This document shows, piece after piece, positions 1 through 7,052 of a DNA stretch of 39,288 nt. The position numbers were made by a program, and so were the translations under genes. This DNA comes from Actinomycetota bacterium (GTDB lineage: Bacteria > Actinomycetota > Acidimicrobiia > Acidimicrobiales > MedAcidi-G1): assembly GCA_014381745.1 (NCBI GenBank), contig JACNLA010000024.1:1-39288 (forward strand), in the 5' to 3' direction. Position 1 is the first letter of the stretch; each line of letters begins with the position of its first letter. The notes under the pieces are model-generated. The model searched no databases. It saw only the letters and a program-made list of their open reading frames with translations, and was not told the DNA's origin.

Positions 1-4
1 CGGC

Positions 5-10
5 TACCCT
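5..10 (+). promoter_or_regulatory. -10 element of a leaderless promoter
   Basis: TACCCT lies exactly 6 nt before the ATG at 17, so transcription would begin at or next to the start codon. The same TANNNT-6 nt-start arrangement recurs before several genes in this window. The -35 region lies outside the window. Confidence 0.5.
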
Positions 11-16
11 CGGTTC

Positions 17-622
17 ATGGTCGCAGATGATGGCCGCTCACAACCGGAACAATCTGGCGGAATCAGCCCGGACACGGTGAGCGAACCAACAACCGAGGCA
101 CTGGAACGTTTCGCTGCCGAAGCGGGTGCCGAAGAGGCCGTCCGCCGCCTCGGACACGAGGCCTGGCTACGCCAACGCTCTGAGGAGGCCAGCCACCTCC
201 AGGGACTGTTGACCGACCTGGCCGAAAGACGCGATTCCGTCGGCGTGTCGCTCTCGAGCGGAGATCACCGAAACGGCCACATTGAGGTGGTCGGCACCGA
301 CTTCATCGGATTGCGCCTCGGCGACGGCGGGTTGAGCCTGCTTGCACTTACGTCCATCGCCTACCTCCGCCTCGGAACCGACACGGACCTGGTCGGCGAC
401 CGTCCCACCCCCGCCGGCGACACCGACCTGCACGGTGTTCTGGAGCGCCTCCTCAGCGACCAACCTCATGTGACCATCGTGGTTGCAGGTTCCACAGCCG
501 CACAGACCGGAACCCTTGAGCGCCTCGGCAAGGACCTGGCAATGCTGCGGGCCGACGACGGGTCAATGCTTCACGTTCCGCTCTCGGCTCTTGTCGAGGT
601 AAGGCTCTCTCCGGGACGCTGA
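17..622 (+). CDS. Uncharacterised protein with two similar beta-rich segments
   Basis: I do not recognise this 201-residue protein. There is no signal peptide or membrane segment. Residues about 30-75 are charged and probably helical. Two segments look alike: one near residues 88-118 (GHIEVVGTDFIGLRLGDGG then an L-x-x-I-x-x-LRLG ending) and one near 167-198 (GTLERLGKDLAMLRADDGS then VPLSALVEVRL). Both share the pattern G-x-(2-4)-V/L-G-x-D-x-x-x-LR followed by a short turn and a strand, which resembles small Sm-like or PRC-barrel beta folds. The start at 17 is supported by a -10 element 6 nt upstream. It converges on the sufB cluster, so it is probably not part of that operon. Confidence 0.75.
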   Translation: MVADDGRSQPEQSGGISPDTVSEPTTEALERFAAEAGAEEAVRRLGHEAWLRQRSEEASHLQGLLTDLAERRDSVGVSLSSGDHRNGHIEVVGTDFIGLRLGDGGLSLLALTSIAYLRLGTDTDLVGDRPTPAGDTDLHGVLERLLSDQPHVTIVVAGSTAAQTGTLERLGKDLAMLRADDGSMLHVPLSALVEVRLSPGR

Positions 623-655
623 GCCACAGCGTGCCCGGGCCCGAAGGAAGCGGCG

Positions 656-1036
656 CTACCTGCGGCCTCGCTTGCCCTTCTTGCCCTTCTTTCCCCTGAT
701 GCCACGCTGGAGGCGCTTCTTGAGCTTTCCGGCAGACCCTCGATCAGAATCCAGGTCGGCCAGCACTCCGGGCGCGGCCTCGTTGATTATCTCCTCGGCA
801 GCATCCAGCAATGCGGCAATGCTGTCGTCGTCACCCAGACCCGGTGGTTCGTCCGGTGTCGTAGGTGTCACCAGCGAACCGTGGCTCCAGTTCACGTCAA
901 TTCGCCGCCTCTGAAAGGAAACACAGTCAGCAGGGCAACGCCAAGGGGCCTCTGGTGCAAGGTCAAGGTCGCACTTGCGCACGGTGTCGCCGTTGGGATA
1001 ACTACGGCTCTCGAAGTGCGTGCAGTTCTCGCGCAT
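656..1036 (-). CDS. Four-cysteine protein with basic tail, downstream of sufB
   Basis: This 126-residue protein is read from ATG 1036; an ATG at 1042 is also possible. The first 40 residues hold four cysteines at about positions 5, 22, 34 and 38, in the contexts RENCTHF, VRKCDLD and WRCPADC, which suggests a bound zinc or Fe-S cluster. A longer acidic linker follows, then a very basic tail rich in Lys, Gly and Arg (KKGKKGKRGRR). It starts about 35 bases after the sufB stop on the same strand, so co-transcription with sufB is likely. From memory, similar short Cys proteins sit beside suf genes in Acidimicrobiia. A role as an Fe-S assembly accessory is inference only. Confidence 0.7.
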   Translation of the reverse strand: MRENCTHFESRSYPNGDTVRKCDLDLAPEAPWRCPADCVSFQRRRIDVNWSHGSLVTPTTPDEPPGLGDDDSIAALLDAAEEIINEAAPGVLADLDSDRGSAGKLKKRLQRGIRGKKGKKGKRGRR

Positions 1037-1070
1037 CGGCATGGAAGGTATTCCTAGCCGATGCAGGCAA

Positions 1071-2474
1071 TCAGCCGACAGACCCCTCCATCTGCAGTTC
1101 AATCAGCCGGCTCCACTCGACCGCGTACTCCATGGGAAGCGTCTTGGTGATGGGTTCGATGAAGCCGTTCACGACCATGGACATGGACTGTTCGGCTGTG
1201 AGGCCCCTGCTCATCAGGTAGAAGAGTTGGTCATCGGCAACCTTGGAGACGGTTGCCTCATGGCCCACGACCGCGTCGGCGGCTCCAACCTCCATGTAGG
1301 GGTAGGTGTCGGAGATGCTCTCGTCGTCAAGGATCAGGGCGTCGCACTGCACGTGGCTCTTGCAGCCGTAGGCATCGTCCTCGATCCTCACGAGGCCGCG
1401 GTAGCTGGTGCGGCCACCGTCTTTTGAAATGGACTTGGAGACGATCTTGGAGGTGGTTTCGGGTGCGGCGTGGGTCATCTTGGCTCCGGCGTCCTGATGC
1501 TGGCCTTCTCCGGCATAGGCGACCGAGAGAACCTCACCGGAGGCCTTGGGTCCCACCAGCACTACCGCCGGGTACTTCATGGTGAGGCGTGATCCGATGT
1601 TCCCGTCGATCCACTCCATGTGGCCCTCGGCCTCGACCCGTGCCCTCTTGGTGACCAGGTTGTAGACGTTGTTGGACCAGTTCTGGATGGTGGTGTAGGT
1701 GACACGTGCCGAAGGCCGGACGACGATCTCAACGACTGCTGAGTGGAGCGAGTCTGTGGTGTAGACGGGTGCTGAACAGCCCTCTATGTAGTGAACCTCG
1801 GAGCCCTCGTCGGCGATGATGAGGGTCCGTTCGAACTGACCCATGTTCTCGGCGTTGATACGGAAGTAGGCCTGAAGCGGCATCTCGACCTTCACCCCTG
1901 GCGGAACGTAGATGAAAGAACCGCCACTCCAGACTGCCGAGTTGAGGGCCGAGAACTTGTTGTCGTTGGGTGGGATTATCCGACCGAACCAGGCCTTGAC
2001 GATCTCGGGATGTTCCCGCAGGGCGGTGTCCATGTCGCAGAAGATGACCCCCTGCTCTTCAAGATCCTCGCGGTTGCGGTGGTACACGACCTCTGACTCG
2101 TACTGAGCCGTTACCCCTGCGAGGTACTTACGCTCCGCCTCGGGGATTCCCAGCTTCTCGTACGTGTTCTTGATCGACTCGGGTACATCGTCCCAGTCGT
2201 CGGCCTGACCCTCGGTCGGCTTGATGTAGTAGTAGATGTTGTCAAAGTCGATTCCCGACATGTCACCACCCCACCATGGCATCGGGCGGTCACCGAAGCG
2301 CTTGTAGGACCTGAGGCGGAAATCGGTCATCCACTCGGGCTCGCCCTTCATCCAGGAGATTTCCCTGACTATCTCCTCGTTGAGCCCCCTCTTGGGCTTG
2401 AAGACGTAGTCCTCTTCGTCACTCCATCCCAGCTTGTACCGGCTCAGGTCAAGATCGATATCGGTTGGTGCCAT
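1071..2474 (-). CDS. sufB: Fe-S cluster assembly scaffold SufB
   Basis: SufB is the scaffold subunit of the SufBCD complex that builds Fe-S clusters in the cytoplasm. The 467-residue protein has the full family pattern: the N-terminal region with [47 protein letters not shown], the EGCSAP cysteine, [13 protein letters not shown], the HVQCDALIL cysteine and GHEATVSKV near the C-terminus. I chose ATG 2474 because the sequence from [10 protein letters not shown] matches the usual SufB start; upstream in-frame residues look non-coding. No intein is present, unlike in some mycobacterial homologues. SufC, SufD, SufS and SufU are absent on either side, so sufB appears separated from the rest of its pathway here, or the cluster is split. 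Confidence 0.97.
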   Translation of the reverse strand: MAPTDIDLDLSRYKLGWSDEEDYVFKPKRGLNEEIVREISWMKGEPEWMTDFRLRSYKRFGDRPMPWWGGDMSGIDFDNIYYYIKPTEGQADDWDDVPESIKNTYEKLGIPEAERKYLAGVTAQYESEVVYHRNREDLEEQGVIFCDMDTALREHPEIVKAWFGRIIPPNDNKFSALNSAVWSGGSFIYVPPGVKVEMPLQAYFRINAENMGQFERTLIIADEGSEVHYIEGCSAPVYTTDSLHSAVVEIVVRPSARVTYTTIQNWSNNVYNLVTKRARVEAEGHMEWIDGNIGSRLTMKYPAVVLVGPKASGEVLSVAYAGEGQHQDAGAKMTHAAPETTSKIVSKSISKDGGRTSYRGLVRIEDDAYGCKSHVQCDALILDDESISDTYPYMEVGAADAVVGHEATVSKVADDQLFYLMSRGLTAEQSMSMVVNGFIEPITKTLPMEYAVEWSRLIELQMEGSVG

Positions 2475-2631
2475 GTCGGGGTGTGGACTCCTGGCTGCTG
2501 GATCCCTGATGAAACGGGATACGGACCTTCCGATCCGGGACCCGGAGGGAACCCACATCGGACATTTCTCCTACGTGGATAGTAACAATCATGTCGGGGT
2601 TTGCACAGGACCAGAGCCGGGATATTCGGCC

Positions 2632-3447
2632 TCAGTCAGCCTGCCCATGAAGACGCCTCTGGCGGACCAGCCAACCCAGCAGAACCGCAATCGCCCGGGG
2701 GTCATGACGGAGGTGGTGTCCCGCACCGCTGATCATGCGCAGATCGGCCGCACCGTGAGCCTCAGCGAGGGCCCTGGCGTCTAGCGGCGGCACGGCGTAG
2801 TCGTCGCTGCCGTGGACCAGGAGAAGATCCCTGGGTGCAAGGCCGCCGACCGACGCCTCAGGCGACAACGACCGCAGAGCACCGGCCCATTTGGCAAAGT
2901 CGGCTGGAAAGTCCGGGTCGGACAGGAGACCCGCGTCTCGGGCATGCAACAACAGCCGGCGAGGGTTGTCCGCCCAGTCAGACCAATCGGCCGGTGTCGC
3001 CAGTGCACCAACACCGTTGATCCCCTGTTCAACAGCTGCAGCACAGATCGCAAGGCCGGCACCAGTACCGAAACCGACCGCCCACACACCGCTCACCTGC
3101 ACGCCGACCTCCTCAGCGTTTCGCAGGTGCCGGACCGCAGCAAGGAGATCGTCTCGCCAGCCGTCAAGGCTGAAGTTGCCGTCCGAACCGGGCATTCCGC
3201 GAAGGTAGGGAACCAGCGCCACCCACCCCAGTTCCCTTGCAATCCTGTTGGCCAGTTCAGGAAACGTTGCCGGCGAGTTGGCTCCCCCACCGGGCCCACT
3301 GGGGAACCCGTGGCATATCAGAACCGCAGGTACTCCCCCGTTTGACACGGCATGAAGATCTTTGACAGCACCCTCGCCATCGGGTGTGACCAGGTGTCCA
3401 GCCAGGTGCAAGGCGCCCGACCCGAAGTGGTGGTCTTGTTGTTGCAC
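2632..3447 (-). CDS. Alpha/beta hydrolase-fold protein lacking the usual Ser nucleophile
   Basis: The 271-residue protein has the alpha/beta hydrolase layout. An oxyanion-type HGFPSGPGGG loop lies near residue 45, a nucleophile-elbow region near 130 reads AVGFGTGAGLAI, an acid strand reads LLLVHGSDDYAVP and a final histidine region reads GAGHHLRHDP. At the elbow the usual G-x-S-x-G serine is glycine (GFGTG, codon GGT), so classical serine esterase chemistry is not expected. It may be a non-enzymatic or altered member. The start is GTG 3447, 4 nt after the stop of the carbonic-anhydrase-like gene, which implies coupling; an in-frame ATG at 3501 would overlap that gene by about 50 bases. Confidence 0.82.
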   Translation of the reverse strand: MQQQDHHFGSGALHLAGHLVTPDGEGAVKDLHAVSNGGVPAVLICHGFPSGPGGGANSPATFPELANRIARELGWVALVPYLRGMPGSDGNFSLDGWRDDLLAAVRHLRNAEEVGVQVSGVWAVGFGTGAGLAICAAAVEQGINGVGALATPADWSDWADNPRRLLLHARDAGLLSDPDFPADFAKWAGALRSLSPEASVGGLAPRDLLLVHGSDDYAVPPLDARALAEAHGAADLRMISGAGHHLRHDPRAIAVLLGWLVRQRRLHGQAD

Positions 3448-3451
3448 GACC

Positions 3452-3970
3452 TCAGTCCATGAGACGGAGGGTCGCCCTGAACAGACGCGCCCTCTCGACA
3501 TAGATCTCAGCGTTCTCCATGTTCGCCCCCTCGACCATTACCCCCTCACGAACCGCGGCCGGCACCCCAAGGGCCATCGACAACGGCGGCACCACCTGAC
3601 CGTTACGGACAACCGCATTCGCACCAACGATCGACCCCCGTCCCACGACAGCCTCGTGCAGCACGACAGATCCGACACCGACCACGACCTGTTCCTCGAT
3701 GGTGCATCCCTCAAGGTGGCAGAGGTGACCCAGGGTGACATCGTCGCCAACAATTGTCGGTAGGTCGGCTGTGCAGTGCAGCACGGCATTGTCCTGCACA
3801 GACGATCTCGCCCCGATGACGATCCTGTTCTCATCTGCCCTGATGACGGCATGGGGCCAGACGCTCGACTCGGGGCCCAGAACAACAGCACCAATCAGGA
3901 CCGCCTGAGGGTGGACGTAGGCCGAGGGGTGGATCTCGGGTTCGATGTCACCAATGGCGTAGACCGGCAT
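3452..3970 (-). CDS. Gamma-carbonic-anhydrase-like hexapeptide-repeat protein
   Basis: This 172-residue left-handed beta-helix protein belongs to the gamma-carbonic anhydrase/PaaY-like family. Repeated hexapeptide turns run from about residue 15 to 135, with a short C-terminal helix. Trimeric family members bind Zn or Fe through three histidines. Here His65 (NAVLH) and His82 (LGH) are present. The third ligand position, five residues after His82, is Glu87, with a histidine two residues earlier at 85 (GHLCHLEGC). That pattern may mark a subgroup rather than loss of function. The gene overlaps the stop of the flavin reductase-like gene by one base (TGATG), so translation is probably coupled. 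Carbonic anhydrase activity is not certain. Confidence 0.9.
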   Translation of the reverse strand: MPVYAIGDIEPEIHPSAYVHPQAVLIGAVVLGPESSVWPHAVIRADENRIVIGARSSVQDNAVLHCTADLPTIVGDDVTLGHLCHLEGCTIEEQVVVGVGSVVLHEAVVGRGSIVGANAVVRNGQVVPPLSMALGVPAAVREGVMVEGANMENAEIYVERARLFRATLRLMD

Positions 3971-4491
3971 CAGGCTCCAGACCCAGATGAGGTATCGAAT
4001 GAGCCGTACGAGCCGCCCAGGAACACCATCGGCGAACCGTCGGTCCCATGGTCTTTGAGGTCAACCACGGCTCCCACCACGAACAGGTGGTCCCCAGCCT
4101 CCATCACGTCAAAGACAGAGCAGTCGATGCTTGCAACGCAGGCGGGAATGACCGGTGACCCCGAGTGGCCCGGAACCCATCCGGTTCCCTCCCATGGGTC
4201 TCCGTCACGGGTGAAGAAGGCGTTGGCAAGGTCCGCCTGGTCATCGGCCAGCACGTTCACGCAGAACGAACCGCTTGCCCTGATCCGCGGCCAGGTCCGG
4301 GCTTCGCTGCCGGTCAGGAACCCCACCAGCGGCGGGTCCATGGACACCGATACGAAGGAACCGATAACCACGGCCAGAGGCTCGTCGCCGTCCATGCCGG
4401 TTACGAGGGTCACTCCGGTCGGAAACCGCCCGAGCACCTCTCGGTAGCGGTCCGGGGTTATTCCACCCTGCTGGCTCTCCTGAGCATCCAT
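3970..4491 (-). CDS. Flavin reductase-like FMN-binding protein
   Basis: A 173-residue protein of the flavin reductase domain family (HpaC/NtaB type), which supplies reduced FMN or FAD to partner monooxygenases using NAD(P)H. The core is clear: RFPTGVTLVTG near residue 22, SFVSVSMDPPLVGF, FCVNVLADDQADLANAF and a DHLFVVGAVVDL strand. ATG 4491 is preferred over upstream starts because GGAAGG lies about 7 nt before it and the alignment to the family begins just after. No partner oxygenase adjoins it; the next genes are a gamma-carbonic-anhydrase-like protein and a hydrolase-like protein. Confidence 0.9.
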   Translation of the reverse strand: MDAQESQQGGITPDRYREVLGRFPTGVTLVTGMDGDEPLAVVIGSFVSVSMDPPLVGFLTGSEARTWPRIRASGSFCVNVLADDQADLANAFFTRDGDPWEGTGWVPGHSGSPVIPACVASIDCSVFDVMEAGDHLFVVGAVVDLKDHGTDGSPMVFLGGSYGSFDTSSGSGA

Positions 4492-4600
4492 CTCATCACC
4501 TTCCACGTGTCCCCCGGTCCGCTGCTCGGCGAAGGTACATGCGAGGGTAACCTGGCACCCCACTCGTTCAGGCTGTCGAGAGAGCGCTCAGAGAACTCCG

Positions 4601-5464
4601 CTATGCAGCGACCAGCTTCACGGTCTGGCCCTCTGCAGGTGCGCTGACCCGACCAATGTCCATGCCGTCGGCCGCATCGCTGGCCCATGCCAGCAGGCCG
4701 TCGACCGTCTCGTCACAATGCGAGGGGTCGTGGTGGAACAGGGCCAACTCGGATACCGAGGCCTGATGGGCCACCTCCAGCGCGTAGGCGACGGTGCTGT
4801 GGCCCCAGTCGCTCCGTTGAGCGAACTCCTCGGCGGTGAACTGGGCATCGTGGATCAACAGGTCGACCCCGTCGGCCAACTCGAGCACCGCCTCATCGAC
4901 GCAGTGGGGATCGTCGACAGGTTGCTGATGGTCGCTGATGTAGGCGACGCTTACGGAACCCCAGTCGATCCTGTAGCCGTTTGTCACCCCGACATGTGGC
5001 ACCTTCCGCGTGGTGACCACAGCCGGGCCAATCGACATCGTTCCATCGCAGACATCGTGAAACGCCACGTTTCCTGCAAGGTCGTCGATGCAGATCGGGA
5101 AGTAGGGCGGGTTCATGAACGAGGCGAAGGCGGCCTTCATCGACCGGTTCCCATCTGCGGGGCCGAACACGTCAAGGTGGGCTCCGGAGCGGTTGATGGG
5201 GCTGAAGAAGGGAAGCCCCTGAACATGGTCCCAGTGGAGGTGGCTTACGAGCGCCGTTCCACGAAATGGTGGGGTCGCTGGCTCACGATCGATCTCCATG
5301 CCGAAATATCGCAGGCCTGTACCCATGTCGAGGAGGATCGGATCTGCACCGTCAGCCTCCAACACGACACAAGAGGTGTTGCCGCCGTACCGTTTGTTGG
5401 CGTCGCACGGACAGGGCGTGGAGCCACGCACTCCGTAGAAACGGACGTCAAGCGAATCGGTCAT
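4601..5464 (-). CDS. Metallo-beta-lactamase-fold hydrolase
   Basis: A 287-residue cytoplasmic metallohydrolase of the MBL superfamily, closest in layout to the RNase Z/PhnP-like group. It begins with a VRGSTPCP strand and YGGNTSCVVLEADG. The metal motif HLHWDHVQG lies near residue 76, a later histidine is in VPHVGVTNGYRI, and SDH, HDAQF and DWGHSTV supply the remaining ligands. The substrate is unknown. ATG 5464 is chosen over the TTG at 5467 because a TANNNT -10 (5473-5478, minus strand) sits 8 nt upstream, which suggests a leaderless transcript. The gap of about 110 bases before the flavin reductase-like gene leaves co-transcription open. Confidence 0.92.
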   Translation of the reverse strand: MTDSLDVRFYGVRGSTPCPCDANKRYGGNTSCVVLEADGADPILLDMGTGLRYFGMEIDREPATPPFRGTALVSHLHWDHVQGLPFFSPINRSGAHLDVFGPADGNRSMKAAFASFMNPPYFPICIDDLAGNVAFHDVCDGTMSIGPAVVTTRKVPHVGVTNGYRIDWGSVSVAYISDHQQPVDDPHCVDEAVLELADGVDLLIHDAQFTAEEFAQRSDWGHSTVAYALEVAHQASVSELALFHHDPSHCDETVDGLLAWASDAADGMDIGRVSAPAEGQTVKLVAA

Positions 5465-5472
5465 CAACTGCG

Positions 5473-5478
5473 AGGGTA
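5473..5478 (-). promoter_or_regulatory. -10 element of the MBL-fold hydrolase gene
   Basis: On the minus strand the sequence reads TACCCT, then 8 nt, then ATG 5464. This matches the leaderless pattern seen elsewhere in the window. No clear -35 box is visible. Confidence 0.4.
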
Positions 5479-5507
5479 GGAGTGGGTGTCATTTCCGAAG
5501 CGGGAGT

Positions 5508-5539
5508 GTGGCGGATGTCTCAGGTGGCGGATGTCTCAG
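5508..5539 (+). repeat. Perfect 16-bp tandem duplication
   Basis: GTGGCGGATGTCTCAG occurs twice back to back (5508-5523 and 5524-5539), in front of the CPAC thioredoxin-like gene. Because 16 is not a multiple of three it shifts the frame, so a start within it is unlikely to be the authentic one. It may instead lie in the 5' region. Confidence 0.9.
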
Positions 5540-5600
5540 AGAACTCCTCTCTGCTTCGCCTGCTGACCCTGTCGCCGACACAACGCGCGATACTCGCGAC

Positions 5601-5942
5601 GTGAGCAGTCCTCCGGTATCTGACGGCCTGGTAGCCGTGGTGAAGCGGGAGTGCCCCGCCTGCCAACTGGTGGTTCCCGTCCTTGAACAGCTGGCCCTCG
5701 ACGCAGGCCTTACGGTCTTCACCCAGGACGACCCGACTTTCCCGGTCGACGCACCCTGGGTCGTCGACGACACCGACCTCGCCGTCAGTTGGGGACTCGA
5801 CCTCGAGGCAGTTCCCACGCTGCTCCGCTTCGAAGACGGTGAGGAGACAGCGAGGACCATGGGCTGGTCCCGCGATGCGTGGGAGGACCTGACCGGCCAG
5901 ACGGGCCTGGGGCCTGACCTGCCTCCCTTCAAACCGGGTTGA
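5601..5942 (+). CDS. Thioredoxin-like protein with CPAC motif
   Basis: A small thioredoxin-fold protein, 113 residues from GTG 5601. A strand (GLVAVVKRE) leads into C18-P-A-C21, followed by a helix (QLVVPVLEQLALDAG), a second strand (LTVFTQDD) and a VPTLLRFEDGEE segment carrying the cis-proline. This is a redox-active dithiol protein, probably cytoplasmic as there is no signal sequence. An in-frame GTG at 5508 would add 31 unconserved-looking residues through a tandem duplication, so I prefer 5601, although no Shine-Dalgarno is visible. It stands immediately before the UGSC partner gene in the same reading frame, separated only by TGA 5940-5942, and is probably its electron-transfer companion. 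Confidence 0.75.
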   Translation: MSSPPVSDGLVAVVKRECPACQLVVPVLEQLALDAGLTVFTQDDPTFPVDAPWVVDDTDLAVSWGLDLEAVPTLLRFEDGEETARTMGWSRDAWEDLTGQTGLGPDLPPFKPG

Positions 5943-5978
5943 GGTTCCCTCACGGCCGACCCCGGGCGGGTCGACGAG

Positions 5979-7052
5979 TTGAGGGCAAGGTACGGGGCCA
6001 CAGGGGCCGAAAGCCATCTCAAGTCACGCCACGTCCAGATCGCCTCCCTTGAAGACGAGGCCGAGGCCATGTTCGACAGGGGCTGGACCGATGGCCTACC
6101 GGTCGTGGCCCCCACCGAGGCCCGTGTCCGGCGAATGCTCGAAGGCACCACACGGAATCCAGCGGATCTCGTCACGGTGGTGCCGCCCGATCTGGTCGAG
6201 TGCACTGTCGAAAAGGTCGCAGTCAATGCAGTCATGGCTGGCTGTCGACCCGAATACCTCCCGGTTGTACTCGCCGCCCTCGAAGCCGTGTGCACCGATG
6301 AGTTCAACATGCACGGAGTTCTTGCAACGACCATGTCGGTCGGACCGGTGCTGGTCGTGAGCGGCCCCATAGCCGACGAGATCGGCATGAACCACGGGAT
6401 CAACGTTCTCGGACACGGCAACCGGGCCAACAGCACCATCGGCCGTGCCGTCCAACTTGTCATCCGCAACATTGGCGGAGGGGCTCCCGGGGGCATCGAC
6501 AGGGCCACCCTCGGCCACATGGGCAAGCAGGGCTTCTGCTTCGCCGAGGACCAGGCCGGCTCACCCTGGACCAGCCTCGCCGAGCAACATGGTTTCGGGG
6601 CGGGCCAGAACACGGTCACGGCATTTGCCGGTGACGGACCTCACCTGGTCATGGACCAGAAGAGCAGATCGGCAGAATCCCTCACCCGGTCGCTGGCCGA
6701 CTCGCTTCTCGGAACGATCTCGTCACGGGTCGTGATGGGCATGGACGCAATGCTCGTACTTTCTCCCGAGCACATGGCCAGGTACCGGGACGCCGGCTGG
6801 GACCGCGCCCGCTTCACCGAAGAACTCTCAAGCCACCTGACGGTCGACGCCGACACCATCATTGCCGGGGCCGGAGGAATCGACGAAGGCCTGCCATCAG
6901 ACTTTGCCGGCATGTCGCTCCCCAAATTCCGACCAGGCGGCCTACTCGTTGTCCACGCAGGTGGTCCGGCGGGCCTCTTCTCAGCCATCATCGGTGGATG
7001 GGTCAACGGCCAGACAGGAAGTGACCCCGTGACGAAGGAGATAACACAGTGA
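5979..7052 (+). CDS. Large uncharacterised partner of the UGSC selenoprotein
   Basis: A 357-residue protein with no function I can name. It opens with a motif I recall from proteins encoded next to UGSC-family genes (GWTDGLPVVAPTEARVRRML, about residues 35-54). A long alpha/beta region follows, with conserved-looking stretches GINVLGHGNRANSTIGRAV, GGGAPGGIDRATLGHMGKQG and an FRPGGLLVVHAGG strand. The only start upstream of residue 31 is TTG 5979, without a good ribosome site; ATG 6069 would remove the start of the conserved part. Its stop overlaps the GTG of the selenoprotein gene by 4 bases (GTGA), so the two are translationally coupled and probably act together. The frame is open back to the TGA that ends the thioredoxin-like gene. 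Confidence 0.8.
   Translation: MRARYGATGAESHLKSRHVQIASLEDEAEAMFDRGWTDGLPVVAPTEARVRRMLEGTTRNPADLVTVVPPDLVECTVEKVAVNAVMAGCRPEYLPVVLAALEAVCTDEFNMHGVLATTMSVGPVLVVSGPIADEIGMNHGINVLGHGNRANSTIGRAVQLVIRNIGGGAPGGIDRATLGHMGKQGFCFAEDQAGSPWTSLAEQHGFGAGQNTVTAFAGDGPHLVMDQKSRSAESLTRSLADSLLGTISSRVVMGMDAMLVLSPEHMARYRDAGWDRARFTEELSSHLTVDADTIIAGAGGIDEGLPSDFAGMSLPKFRPGGLLVVHAGGPAGLFSAIIGGWVNGQTGSDPVTKEITQ

Noticed and set aside
2450-2565. Short minus-strand ORF (about 38 codons) with AGGAG upstream, ending inside the sufB start
   Set aside because: The ribosome site is good, but the peptide has no features, and overlapping sufB in another frame gives no support. It was left out; a leader peptide remains conceivable.
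5489-6619. Long open frame on the minus strand opposite the thioredoxin-like gene and UGSC partner
   Set aside because: It is antisense to genes with clear family features, is rich in Ser/Pro/Arg and shows no motif; such frames are frequent in high-GC DNA.
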